Origin: Nocardia uniformis NBRC 13702
GTDB lineage: Bacteria; Actinomycetota; Actinomycetes; Mycobacteriales; Mycobacteriaceae
Assembly: GCF_001613345.1 (NCBI RefSeq)
Contig: NZ_BDCE01000019.1
Span: 295,855 to 359,854 of the forward strand
Direction: 5' to 3'
Length of the DNA stretch: 64,000 nt
The position numbers were made by a program, and so were the translations under genes. Of the stretch, positions 25,044-34,907 are shown piece by piece. Position 1 is the first letter of the stretch, and every line of letters begins with the position of its first letter. The notes under the pieces were generated by a model. It was not told the origin of the DNA, ran no database searches, and was given only the letters and a program-made list of their open reading frames with translations.

Positions 25044-26356
25044 GCGACGGCGTATCCCCCACTGGACGTCGTTCGCGGGCCAATCGGTACCGCCACGATG
25101 ATGAAAACTCCGGCGGTTCCGGACATTTCAGTCAGAACACTCAGTTCGGCGGGGCTACCCGCTTCGAGCACGGTGAGGTGTACGGCTGGGGTCACGCCGC
25201 ACCGACCGGGCAGACCGACTGGAACGCCAATGGTTCCAACACCGACAGTTCCTATGCCGAATCCGAAGGTTGGAACGGCGGCGCTGAGAACTGGAACGGC
25301 CAGGCCGAAAGCTGGAACGAAGACGCCAACTGGAACGGCAACGGCGAGCGCTGGAACGAGAACGCGTCGGCCGAGTGGACCGGGGGCGAGAGCTGGAACT
25401 CCGGCACTGCCTGGGAGTCCCCCGCCGATCCCGAGCCGTCCGACGAATACCGGCCCGCCTACACCTTCCGCACCGCCTCCGGTGAACCACTCGAGTTCTC
25501 CCACGACGGCGCCCGCCTCGATCAGGCCGCTGTACCCGATCAGACCACGGCATCGGATGCCGTCGAATCCGCGCCCGCCACATCGCGTTCCGCCACCCGC
25601 GCCGCCGCACGCAATCGTCGCCGTTCCGGTGGCGCGCACCGGCTGCCCGCGCCGCCCGCCGCACTGAAGGGTCGCGCCGCCGTGGTGGCGGTCGCCGCCG
25701 GTGCCGTGGTGGCCGCCGGACAAACCGGTATGGAGACCTCCGCCCCCGCGACGGGCGACATCGAGGCCGTCGGCCAGATGACCGAATTGGCCGCGCAGAG
25801 CATAAGCCTCGCCGGCGAGGAGACCGTCGCCGCGGAATCTCCGCAGGTGCTGAATGTCTCGACGCCGATGGATCTCAACCAGTTCAGCGACATCCTGCAG
25901 AAGGGCCAGCAGTTCGCTGCCGATCTGGCCGCCCAGGAGGCCGCCAAACTGCGCCCGCTGTTCACTCGATTCGCCAACGGCAATTTCACCTCCGGCTACG
26001 GAGCCCGCTGGGGCGTACAGCATCTCGGCATCGACGTGGCCGCCCCCATCGGCACCCCGATCTACGCTGTGGCCGACGGCACGGTCATCGAGGCGGGTCC
26101 GGCCTCCGGCTTCGGCATGTGGGTGCGCCTGCTGCACGACGACGGCACCGTCACCGTCTACGGCCATATCGACACCGCGACGGTTTCCCAGGGCATGCGC
26201 GTCATGGCGGGCGACCAGATCGCCACCGTCGGCAACCGCGGCTTCTCCACCGGCCCGCATTGCCACTTCGAGGTCTGGCTCAATGGCGTCGACAAGATCG
26301 ACCCCGTGCCGTGGCTGGCCTCGCGGGGCATCTCCCTCGGCATGCAGCGGGACTAA
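25040..26356 (+). CDS. M23 family metallopeptidase (LytM-like, Rv0950c homologue)
   Basis: 438 residues. The N-terminal half is hydrophilic, with a Trp-Asn repeat region at about residues 75-125 (SWNEDANWNGNGERWNE type units). One hydrophobic segment lies at 210-235 (AAVVAVAAGAVVAAG), consistent with a type II membrane anchor. The C-terminal LytM domain (about 315-430) has the zinc ligands in HLGIDVA and GPHCHFEVW. The family cleaves peptidoglycan peptide cross-bridges or acts as a degenerate activator; the HxxxD and HxH motifs here are intact, so activity is plausible. Placement beside sucC matches M. tuberculosis. Confidence 0.9.
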   Translation: MSDGVSPTGRRSRANRYRHDDENSGGSGHFSQNTQFGGATRFEHGEVYGWGHAAPTGQTDWNANGSNTDSSYAESEGWNGGAENWNGQAESWNEDANWNGNGERWNENASAEWTGGESWNSGTAWESPADPEPSDEYRPAYTFRTASGEPLEFSHDGARLDQAAVPDQTTASDAVESAPATSRSATRAAARNRRRSGGAHRLPAPPAALKGRAAVVAVAAGAVVAAGQTGMETSAPATGDIEAVGQMTELAAQSISLAGEETVAAESPQVLNVSTPMDLNQFSDILQKGQQFAADLAAQEAAKLRPLFTRFANGNFTSGYGARWGVQHLGIDVAAPIGTPIYAVADGTVIEAGPASGFGMWVRLLHDDGTVTVYGHIDTATVSQGMRVMAGDQIATVGNRGFSTGPHCHFEVWLNGVDKIDPVPWLASRGISLGMQRD

Positions 26357-26392
26357 CGACTCCTGCGACCGGGTCGAGTGCCCGAACACTTC

Positions 26393-26425
26393 GATGGGCG
26401 CGCTGCTTCAAGCAGCGCGCCCATC
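26393..26425 (+). terminator. Terminator after the M23 peptidase
   Basis: Perfect 16-bp inverted repeat GATGGGCGCGCTGCTT / AAGCAGCGCGCCCATC around a single C, 36 bp after the stop. The 26357-26668 gap otherwise holds palindrome copy C. Confidence 0.75.
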
Positions 26426-26530
26426 GCTCTTCCCGCAACGGCACCCGAACCCCGCTGGGCCGCCCCGCCCTGCCGCACCCGACAACCGGGCCGCACGCGA
26501 AACCCGGCATCCCGCCCACACCCGAAACCC

Positions 26531-26620
26531 GTCATCCCGGCATGCTTTTGGCCGGGATCCACACCGGCGGCGATTCGAGCCGATTCCGGTGGACTCCGGC
26601 CAAAGACGCGCCGGAATGAC
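26531..26620. repeat. Dispersed palindromic repeat, copy C
   Basis: Left arm 26531-26562 begins GTCATCCCGGCATGCTTTTG; right arm 26589-26620 ends GACGCGCCGGAATGAC. It is 90 bp long, exactly as copy A, but the central 26 nt differ. A partial right-arm end (ACATGCCGGGATGGCGAG) follows at 26634. Confidence 0.85.
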
Positions 26621-26668
26621 GGGGCGTCTCAGACATGCCGGGATGGCGAGGGGCGATCATCGGGTCGG

Positions 26669-27658
26669 TCAGGCCCGGACGGCGTACCCCCGCGGATCGA
26701 ATCGGGAAACAGTGTCGCCGTAGATAACCGGTGCGGTGTCGCAGCCCTCGATGAAATCGCGGGGGAAGCCGACTTCGAACGGGGCGGCGGCCTCGAGGGC
26801 CGCTACCGCTTCCTCCGGGAGGGTCAGGTCGACCGCACCCAGGTTCTCGGCGAGTTGGGCGGCACTGCTGACCCCGACGATCGGGAGGATCGCGGGTGAG
26901 CGGTGGCGGGTCCAGGCGAGGGCGATATGCGCTGCGGGCACGCCCAGTTCGGCGGCGACCTTGTCCACGGCGGCGGCCGCGGTTCGCTGCCGTTCGGTGT
27001 ATTCGGCCGGGTCCTTGCGCTGGCCGCTCCGTCCGGAGAGTATGCCCTGCCCGAGCGGGCCCCAGGCCGTCACGCTCATTCCGAATGCCTCCGCCATGGG
27101 CAGCAATTCGCGTTCGGCATCGCGCCAGAGCAGGTTGTAGGGCACCTGAAGTCCCGCGAACGGCGTCCGATCCCGCAGCTGCGCAAGGGTGTTCGCCTGT
27201 GCCACCACCCAGGCGGGGGCATCGGAGATCCCGATGTGCAGCACCTTGCCGGACCGCACCACATCATCGAGGGCACGCAGCGTCTCCTCTATGGGCGTGT
27301 ACCGGTCCCACACGTGCACCCAGTACACATCGATGTAGTCGGTTCGCAGCCGCCGCAGACTCTGCTCCAGGCTGCGCACCAGATTCTTACGGTGATTGCC
27401 CGAGGCATTCGGATCGCCGGCGTCGCGGGTCGGCGTGTACTTGGTGCCGATGACGAATCGATCGCGGTCCGTCATGACCTCGCCGAGCAGTTCCTCACTG
27501 GTCCCGTAGGAGGCGGCGGTATCGAGGAAGTTGCCGCCCGCGTCCGCGAAAACGTCCAGAATGCGCCGGTATTCACTCGCGTCGCGCAGTCTCATGGTGC
27601 CCAGTACGAGTTCGGAGACCCGCAAGCCGGTTCGGCCGAAAAGTCGGTATCGCATCAT
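26669..27658 (-). CDS. Aldo/keto reductase
   Basis: 329 residues, TIM-barrel NADPH oxidoreductase. The catalytic tetrad can be seen: Asp and Tyr in FLDTAASYGTSEELLG, Lys in VIGTKYTP, His in VYWVHVWDRYTP. The NADP-binding C-terminal part includes AILPIVGVSSAAQLAENLGA. Member of the YajO/Tas-like AKR group, substrates unknown. ATG 27658 has AGGG about 8 nt upstream. It stands alone between the M23 gene and pcrA, an insertion relative to the mycobacterial gene order. Confidence 0.9.
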   Translation of the reverse strand: MMRYRLFGRTGLRVSELVLGTMRLRDASEYRRILDVFADAGGNFLDTAASYGTSEELLGEVMTDRDRFVIGTKYTPTRDAGDPNASGNHRKNLVRSLEQSLRRLRTDYIDVYWVHVWDRYTPIEETLRALDDVVRSGKVLHIGISDAPAWVVAQANTLAQLRDRTPFAGLQVPYNLLWRDAERELLPMAEAFGMSVTAWGPLGQGILSGRSGQRKDPAEYTERQRTAAAAVDKVAAELGVPAAHIALAWTRHRSPAILPIVGVSSAAQLAENLGAVDLTLPEEAVAALEAAAPFEVGFPRDFIEGCDTAPVIYGDTVSRFDPRGYAVRA

Positions 27659-27923
27659 GCGCACTACCCTGCGTGGCCGGTTCCGCCGTAGGGAGGCCGG
27701 GAGAGGGCCACCCTAGGGCGCGGAAGCGGCGACCGACCGAGGTCAGCGCGGTGCGCAGCGCGGGTTCGAGCCGATCGCCCGTGGTGATGGCGGCCCCCAG
27801 CACCGCGATGCCCGCGCCGGTGAAAACACCGCCGATGACGGCGGATTCGATGGCGTCGAGTTCGTCCGGGTATCCCCCGCCGTCGCTTCCCCAGCTCCGC
27901 CGGTGCGACCTCGACCCGAACCC

Positions 27924-30344
27924 TCAAAGCTTGACGATAGTGCGGCTGTACTGCGGGATGAGACGGATCTTTCCGGCGGTGCCGAAGTCGATGGTGACCG
28001 TGGCGAGTGCGCCGAAACCTTCGGCGGCGACCACGCGGCCGAGTCCGTACTTGTCGTCGCTGACCCGATCGCCGACGGCCAGTACGAGGCCGGAGTTATT
28101 GCGCTTGCCAGCCGAGGCGGGGGCGGGCGCGGGTCGGCGATCGCCACCGACACCGGGCCGGGTTTCGGGCCAGTTGTTGCCGCTGCTCCACCCATCGTCG
28201 AAGGCGTCGTCGCCGCGTCGGCGGAAGCCGCGGCTCGTCTGCTGCGGGGCCGGTTCCAGCCGACGCCAGTCCATGAGGTGGCCCGGAATCTCCTGGAGAA
28301 AGCGCGACTCCGGGTTGGAGACGGGTTGACCCCAGCCGGAGCGCACCACCGCACGGCTCAGGTAGAGCCGTTTGCGGGCGCGGGTGATGCCGACGTAGGC
28401 GAGGCGGCGCTCCTCGGCCAGTTCGGTGGGATCGCCCAGGGCGCGCATATGCGGGAACTGGCCGTCCTCCCAACCGGTGACGAAGACCACCGGGAATTCC
28501 AGCCCCTTGGCGGTATGCAGGGTCATCATGGTGACGACGCCGGTGCCCTCGTCCGGAATCTGATCGGAGTCGGCGACCAGGGAGACGCGCTCCAGGAAGG
28601 CGGCCAGCGATCCGGGTTCGGGTTCACCCTCGGCAGCCTCGGGAACCAGACCTTCGGCGGCCGCCGCCTCGACATTGTTGCGCGCCTCGGAACTGAATTC
28701 CCGTGCCACACTGACGAGTTCATTGAGGTTGTCCAACCGCGCCCCGTCCTGCGGGTCGTCGGACGCCTCCAGTTCGTAGCGGTAACCGGTGCGATCGAGT
28801 ACGGCCTCCACCACACTGCCCACATCCGGGAAGTCGAGATCGGCCTGCACACCCGCGGCCCGAATCTCCTCGAGCAGCTCCACGAAACCGGCGATGGCAC
28901 GCTGCGCACGAGTATTCAGCAGCGCCACCTTCCCGGCGGCAGCATCCCGAAGTGCCTGTGCGAAGCCGATATTGCGCTGTTCGGCATGGACGGCCACACA
29001 TGCCTCGGCGCGATCACCGATACCGCGACGCGGGGTATTGAGAATGCGGCGCAGACTCACCGCATCGTCCGGATTCTCCAGCACACGCAGGTAGGCGACG
29101 ATATCGCGGACCTCTTTGCGCTCGTAGAACCGAACCCCGCCGACCACCTTGTAGGGCAGCCCCATGCGAATGAAGATCTCCTCCAACGCGCGAGAGTTGT
29201 TATTGGTGCGGTAGAACACCGCCACATCGTTGTAGTTGGCATCGCCCTGATCGACCAGCCTGTCGATCTCCCGGGCCACGAAGGACGCCTCGTCGTGCTC
29301 ATTGTCCGCGACGTAACCGACAATCAGATCGCCGTCGCCCTGATCGGTCCACAGCTTCTTGTCGCGGCGGTTCTCATTGCGCGCGATAACGGCATTGGCG
29401 GCGGCCAGAATATGCTGGGTGGAGCGGTAGTTCTGTTCCAGCAGAATGGTTTCCGCATCCGGGAAGTCGCGCTCGAACTCCTCGATATTGCGGATGGTCG
29501 CGCCGCGGAAGGCGTAGATGGACTGGTCGGCGTCACCCACCACGCACAGTTCGCTGGGCGGCACTTCGGAATCGGCGGTCAGGTGATGACCCACCAGTTC
29601 ACGCACCAGCGTGTACTGCGCGTGGTTGGTGTCCTGGTACTCGTCCACCATCACGTGCCGGAAACGCCGCCGATAGTACTCGGCCACCTGTGGATGGCGC
29701 TGCAGCATGGCGACCGTCTCGCCGATGAGATCGTCGAAGTCGAGGGCGTTGGCCGCGCGCAGCCGCCGCTGGTACTCCTCGTAGACGCGAGCCACCAGGC
29801 GGGGCAGTTCGGTGTCATCGGTTTCGGCGTCGGCGGCGGCCTGTGCGGGACCGATGAGTTCGTTCTTGAGGTTGGAGATGGCGGTGGCCAGTAACCGCGG
29901 CGTGTACTTCTTGGCGTCGAGGTCGAAGTCGCGACCGATCATGGCGAGCAGCCGCCGTGAGTCGTCGGCGTCGTAGATGGAGAAGTTGGAGTTGAGTCCG
30001 GGCACCAGTCCGGCCTGGGTGCGCAGAATCCGCACACAGCTGGAGTGGAAGGTCGATACCCACATGCTGGCGGCGCGCGGGCCGATCAACCCGCCGACCC
30101 GCTCACGCATTTCCGCAGCGGCCTTATTGGTGAACGTGATGGCCAGGATCTGACCGGGACTCACCCCGCGGGCGGCCAGCAGGTACGCGATCCGCCGGGT
30201 CAGGACCGCGGTTTTGCCCGAACCAGCTCCCGCCACGATCAGCAGCGGGGACCCGGAGTGCATCACCGCGGCACGCTGTTGCGGATTCAACCCCTCGAGC
30301 AATCGCTCGGTCTTCTTATCGTCCTCAGCCACCGTCGTGTTCAT
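27924..30344 (-). CDS. pcrA: ATP-dependent DNA helicase PcrA/UvrD1
   Basis: 806 residues, superfamily 1A helicase. Q-motif LNPQQRAAV, Walker A AGAGSGKTAVLTRRI, motif II with VVGDADQSIYAF, motif III, motif V LHTAKGLEFPVVFV and motif VI EERRLAYVGITRARKRLY are all present. The C-terminal Tudor-like domain (VGDRVSDDKYGLGRVV) interacts with RNA polymerase in the family. It works in nucleotide excision repair and clearance of stalled replication or transcription complexes. The homologue Rv0949 (uvrD1) occupies the same place. After the stop, the frame stays open for about 110 more codons with a hydrophobic stretch but no good start; this is not called as a gene. Confidence 0.96.
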   Translation of the reverse strand: MNTTVAEDDKKTERLLEGLNPQQRAAVMHSGSPLLIVAGAGSGKTAVLTRRIAYLLAARGVSPGQILAITFTNKAAAEMRERVGGLIGPRAASMWVSTFHSSCVRILRTQAGLVPGLNSNFSIYDADDSRRLLAMIGRDFDLDAKKYTPRLLATAISNLKNELIGPAQAAADAETDDTELPRLVARVYEEYQRRLRAANALDFDDLIGETVAMLQRHPQVAEYYRRRFRHVMVDEYQDTNHAQYTLVRELVGHHLTADSEVPPSELCVVGDADQSIYAFRGATIRNIEEFERDFPDAETILLEQNYRSTQHILAAANAVIARNENRRDKKLWTDQGDGDLIVGYVADNEHDEASFVAREIDRLVDQGDANYNDVAVFYRTNNNSRALEEIFIRMGLPYKVVGGVRFYERKEVRDIVAYLRVLENPDDAVSLRRILNTPRRGIGDRAEACVAVHAEQRNIGFAQALRDAAAGKVALLNTRAQRAIAGFVELLEEIRAAGVQADLDFPDVGSVVEAVLDRTGYRYELEASDDPQDGARLDNLNELVSVAREFSSEARNNVEAAAAEGLVPEAAEGEPEPGSLAAFLERVSLVADSDQIPDEGTGVVTMMTLHTAKGLEFPVVFVTGWEDGQFPHMRALGDPTELAEERRLAYVGITRARKRLYLSRAVVRSGWGQPVSNPESRFLQEIPGHLMDWRRLEPAPQQTSRGFRRRGDDAFDDGWSSGNNWPETRPGVGGDRRPAPAPASAGKRNNSGLVLAVGDRVSDDKYGLGRVVAAEGFGALATVTIDFGTAGKIRLIPQYSRTIVKL

Positions 30345-30678
30345 CGCCCATCCACGCTACCGGCGGGCACCGACAGACATCCATCCCGGCGGCCGAGCTG
30401 TCCGAATAATGCGAGTGGAGCGAACTTCGAGTGAACCAACTCGGCCCGAAAACTCTCAGGAGATTCCAAACGAACTTGTTTTGCATCGATCCGACCCCGT
30501 GGCAGACTGGCCAGGTGCAGAGCGCTCCAATCAGACCAGTTACCTGAGCGCCCGTATTCGGGGGACAATGTAAGACCGGCCAGGTCGGCAACCCAAGCAG
30601 CAGTCATGGTGAAAGAACCGATCGGTAACACGTCGGGGCCTGCTACCGATCGATGTTCTGACCACGAGGAGAAGAAGT

Positions 30679-30981
30679 ATGAGCATCTCGACGACGGGAC
30701 AAGACAAGCCTGCGAGCTCCGACTCCGCCCTGCCCACAGAGGCGGAGATCGATACGCTGCGCAAGGAAATCGACAAGCTCGACGCCGAGATCCTGGCCGC
30801 GATCAAACGCCGCACCGAGGTATCTCGCCTGATCGGCCGCACTCGGATGGCCAATGGCGGACCCAAGCTGGTGCATTCGCGGGAGATGAAGGTGCTGGAG
30901 CGATTCAGCGAGCTGGGGCAGGAAGGCCACACGCTCGCCATGCTTTTGCTGCGTCTCGGCCGCGGTCGCCTGGGTCACTGA
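30679..30981 (+). CDS. Chorismate mutase, AroQ-delta type (Rv0948c-like)
   Basis: 100 residues. All-helical AroQ domain: IDTLRKEIDKLDAEILAAIK, RRTEVSRLIGRTR and the conserved end GQEGHTLAMLLLRLGRGRLGH-type tail with the C-terminal Leu-Gly-His. It converts chorismate to prephenate for Phe/Tyr synthesis. The M. tuberculosis homologue is poorly active alone and is activated by complex formation with DAHP synthase through this C-terminal tail. GGAGAAGT precedes the ATG. The 30345-30678 gap upstream shows only promoter sequence, nothing else recognisable. Confidence 0.93.
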   Translation: MSISTTGQDKPASSDSALPTEAEIDTLRKEIDKLDAEILAAIKRRTEVSRLIGRTRMANGGPKLVHSREMKVLERFSELGQEGHTLAMLLLRLGRGRLGH

Positions 30982-31086
30982 TACCCGGCCAGGTGTGCTG
31001 AGGTCTACGCAGACTTCGCAGCGGACACACACAAACTTCGCGGCGTTCATCGAGCTCTGAGTTCGGCGGGCTCCGCGTTCCCCAGG

Positions 31087-31117
31087 CCGCCCCGGGTGTT
31101 CCTTCACCCCGGGGCGG
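31087..31117 (+). terminator. Terminator after chorismate mutase
   Basis: Imperfect inverted repeat CCGCCCCGGGTG / CACCCCGGGGCGG (one bulge), about 105 bp past the stop. Confidence 0.55.
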
Positions 31118-31188
31118 TCGCTCTATCTTTTGGCCTCCGCTTCGCTCCGGCGGTGCTGTGTCTTCTGCCCTCCGCTTCGCTCCGGGCG

Positions 31189-31281
31189 GTTCGCGGCCCT
31201 CGTAACCCCGTTCTTCCCTCCCTCCGCTCCTCCGCTTCGCTCCCCCGCTCCACTCAGTCCAGAACGGGGCGGGCCGCGAAC
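31189..31281. repeat. 93-bp element with terminal inverted repeats, copy 1
   Basis: It begins GTTCGCGGCCC and ends GGGCCGCGAAC, a perfect 11-bp terminal inverted repeat. The centre is pyrimidine-rich (CTTCCCTCCCTCCGCTCCTC). It is nearly identical to 32823-32915, and the two flank the dehydrogenase gene as direct repeats. Related TCCGCTTCGCTCC motifs also precede it at about 31137 and 31170. Confidence 0.85.
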
Positions 31282-31323
31282 AAGCAGGGGTTGCGGTAAT
31301 AGGGCGGCTGCATATCTGCCGCT

Positions 31324-32775
31324 CTAGGGCAGCGCGATGTACTTCGTGGACAGGTATTCGTCGATGCCCTCGTAGCCGCCCTCGCGGCCGAACCCGGATT
31401 GTTTGACGCCGCCGAATGGGGCGGCCGGGTCGGAGATGACGCCGCGGTTCACGCCCACCATGCCGGTTTCCAGGCCCTCGGCGACGCGTAGGGCACGGTT
31501 CAGGTCGCGGGTGTAAAGGTATGCGACCAAACCGAATTCGGTGTCGTTGGCGGCGGCCAGACCCTCCTCCTCGGTATCGAAGCCGATGATGGGGGCGACC
31601 GGGCCGAAGACCTCTTCGCGCAGGATGCGGGCCTGCGGCGGAACATCGGTGAGGACGGTGGCCGGATAGAACCAGCCGGGACCACCGGGAGCCTTACCGC
31701 CGAGTGCCGCGTTCGCACCCGCCGCGAGGGCATCGTCGACGAGATCGGTGACGGTATCGAGCTGGTTCTCGTTGATCAGCGGTCCCAGGGTGTTCGACGG
31801 GTCGGTTCCGGGGCCGAGTTTGTACTCCGCCATGGCGGCGACCAGTTTCTCGGTGAATTCCTGGCGAACCGAATTCTGGACGTGGAACCGGTTGGCGGCG
31901 GTGCACGCCTCGCCGCCATTGCGGAGCTTGGCCAGCACCGCGCCCTGCACGGCGGCGTCGATATCGGCATCGTCGAAGACCACGAACGGGGCATTGCCGC
32001 CGAGTTCCATGGAGGTGCGCAGCAGGCCGTGTGCGGACTGCTCGACGAGCTTCTTACCGACCGGGGTCGATCCGGTGAAGGTGAGCTTGCGCAGGCGCGG
32101 ATCGTTCAGCAGCGGGGCGGTGACGGCGCTGGAACGGCTGGTGGTGATGACCGACAGGACGCCGTCGGGCAGTCCGGCCTCATGGCACAGCTCGGCCAGC
32201 AGCAGCATGGTCAGCGGCGTCTCCCCCGCGGGCTTCACGATCATGGTGCAGCCCGCGGCCAGGGCGGGTCCGATCTTGCGGGTGCCCATGGCGAGGGGGA
32301 AATTCCACGGGGTGATGGCCAGGCACGGGCCGACCGGCTGCTTGTGGACCATGATCCGGCCGGTACCGCCCGGCGCAGTCTGGTAGCGCCCGTGGATTCG
32401 GGCGGCTTCCTCGCTGAACCAGCGGAAGAATTCCGCGCCGTACTTCACCTCATTGCGGCTCTCCTGGAGTGCCTTACCCATTTCGAGGGTCATGAGCAGC
32501 GCGAAATCCTCCGCACGCGCGGTAATCGCCTCGAAGACCGAGCGCAGGATCTCGCCGCGCTCGCGGGCGGGGGTGGCGGCCCAGTCGGCCTGCGCCGCCG
32601 CGGCGGCGTCGAGGGCGCGGATCGCGTCGTCGGGGGTGGCGTCGGCGATATTCGCCAGCACTTCCCCGGTGGCGGGATTGTGCACCGGGAAGGTCGCGCC
32701 GCCGGTGGCATCCACCGGCCCGCCGATCCAGAGCTGTGTGGGAACTGATTGGAGTAGTTCGCTTTCAGACACCAT
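31324..32775 (-). CDS. NAD(P)-dependent succinate-semialdehyde dehydrogenase
   Basis: 483 residues, aldehyde dehydrogenase superfamily. Visible: cofactor-binding ITPWNFPLAMGTRKIGPALA, catalytic Glu in MELGGNAPFVVF, catalytic Cys in NGGEACTAANRF, and C-terminal PFGGVKQSGFGREGGYEGID. Length and these motifs place it with GabD/Sad-type enzymes that oxidise succinate semialdehyde to succinate, feeding the TCA cycle. It is not at this position in M. tuberculosis and is bounded by two direct copies of a 93-bp element, so it may have been inserted or moved here. Confidence 0.9.
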   Translation of the reverse strand: MVSESELLQSVPTQLWIGGPVDATGGATFPVHNPATGEVLANIADATPDDAIRALDAAAAAQADWAATPARERGEILRSVFEAITARAEDFALLMTLEMGKALQESRNEVKYGAEFFRWFSEEAARIHGRYQTAPGGTGRIMVHKQPVGPCLAITPWNFPLAMGTRKIGPALAAGCTMIVKPAGETPLTMLLLAELCHEAGLPDGVLSVITTSRSSAVTAPLLNDPRLRKLTFTGSTPVGKKLVEQSAHGLLRTSMELGGNAPFVVFDDADIDAAVQGAVLAKLRNGGEACTAANRFHVQNSVRQEFTEKLVAAMAEYKLGPGTDPSNTLGPLINENQLDTVTDLVDDALAAGANAALGGKAPGGPGWFYPATVLTDVPPQARILREEVFGPVAPIIGFDTEEEGLAAANDTEFGLVAYLYTRDLNRALRVAEGLETGMVGVNRGVISDPAAPFGGVKQSGFGREGGYEGIDEYLSTKYIALP

Positions 32776-32822
32776 GACCCAAGCCTAGGACTGTGTCTTC
32801 CGTCTCCGCTGCGCTCCGACAA

Positions 32823-32915
32823 GTTCGCGGCCCTGCCGTCCGGTTCTTCCCTCCCTCCGCTCCTCCGCTTCGCTCCCCCGCTCCACTCAGTCCAGAACCG
32901 AACCGGGCCGCGAAC
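32823..32915. repeat. 93-bp element with terminal inverted repeats, copy 2
   Basis: Same ends (GTTCGCGGCCC ... GGGCCGCGAAC) and almost the same interior as 31189-31281; differences are confined to a few bases near each end, where inner complementary changes (CCGGTTC/GAACCG against CCCGTTC/GAACGGG) keep the pairing. Confidence 0.85.
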
Positions 32916-32983
32916 CTGCTAGCGCAGTGCGGGGAGCTGCTAGCTCGGTGGTTGGAAGCTGGTGGCGCGGTGGTGGGAGACTG

Positions 32984-33155
32984 GTCGCACGGCGGCGGGA
33001 AACTCGTCGCACGGCGGCGGGAAACTCGTCGCACGGCGGCGGGAAACTCGTCGCACGGCGGCGGGAAACTCGTCGCACGGCGGCGGGAAACTCGTCGCAC
33101 GGCGGCGGGAAACCGGTCGCACGGCGGCGGGAAACTCGTCGCACGGCGGGTGGGG
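32984..33155. repeat. 22-bp tandem repeat array upstream of pgi
   Basis: Unit GTCGCACGGCGGCGGGAAAC(TC), 22 bp, starting at 32984, 33006, 33028, 33050, 33072, 33094 and 33116, with a diverging eighth at 33138. Most copies are identical. Degenerate units precede it from about 32940. The period is not a multiple of three, so it is not coding although all frames are open. It fills the gap between the divergent dehydrogenase and pgi genes (32776-33251). Confidence 0.92.
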
Positions 33156-33251
33156 GGAAGCTGCGGGGTTGCCGCGATTGTCTTGGCAGCAAGCCGCGAT
33201 TTACCTGGTGTTACCTGCGCGTGGGACGAGGGGGTTGTAACCTCGGCGGAC

Positions 33252-34889
<1,638 letters not shown>

Positions 34890-34907
34890 TACGCCGCGAC
34901 TTTCGGA

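Noticed and set aside
27575..27923. Continuation of the pcrA reading frame after its stop, encoding a hydrophobic stretch (AVIGGVFTGAGIAVLGAAIT)
   Set aside because: It looks protein-like but has only one internal GTG, no ribosome-binding site and no recognised family; it could be a remnant, so it is not called.
27903..29894. Long open frame (663 codons) on the plus strand opposite pcrA
   Set aside because: It is an antisense frame of a highly conserved helicase; its translation shows no domain and follows the GC codon bias of the opposite gene.
32984..33155. 22-bp array as a CRISPR array
   Set aside because: Copies are directly adjacent without unique spacers and there are no cas genes in the window.
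32793..33251. 5' extension of the pgi frame through the tandem repeat
   Set aside because: The 22-bp period is not a multiple of three and the extension has no homology; the family start fits GTG 33252.
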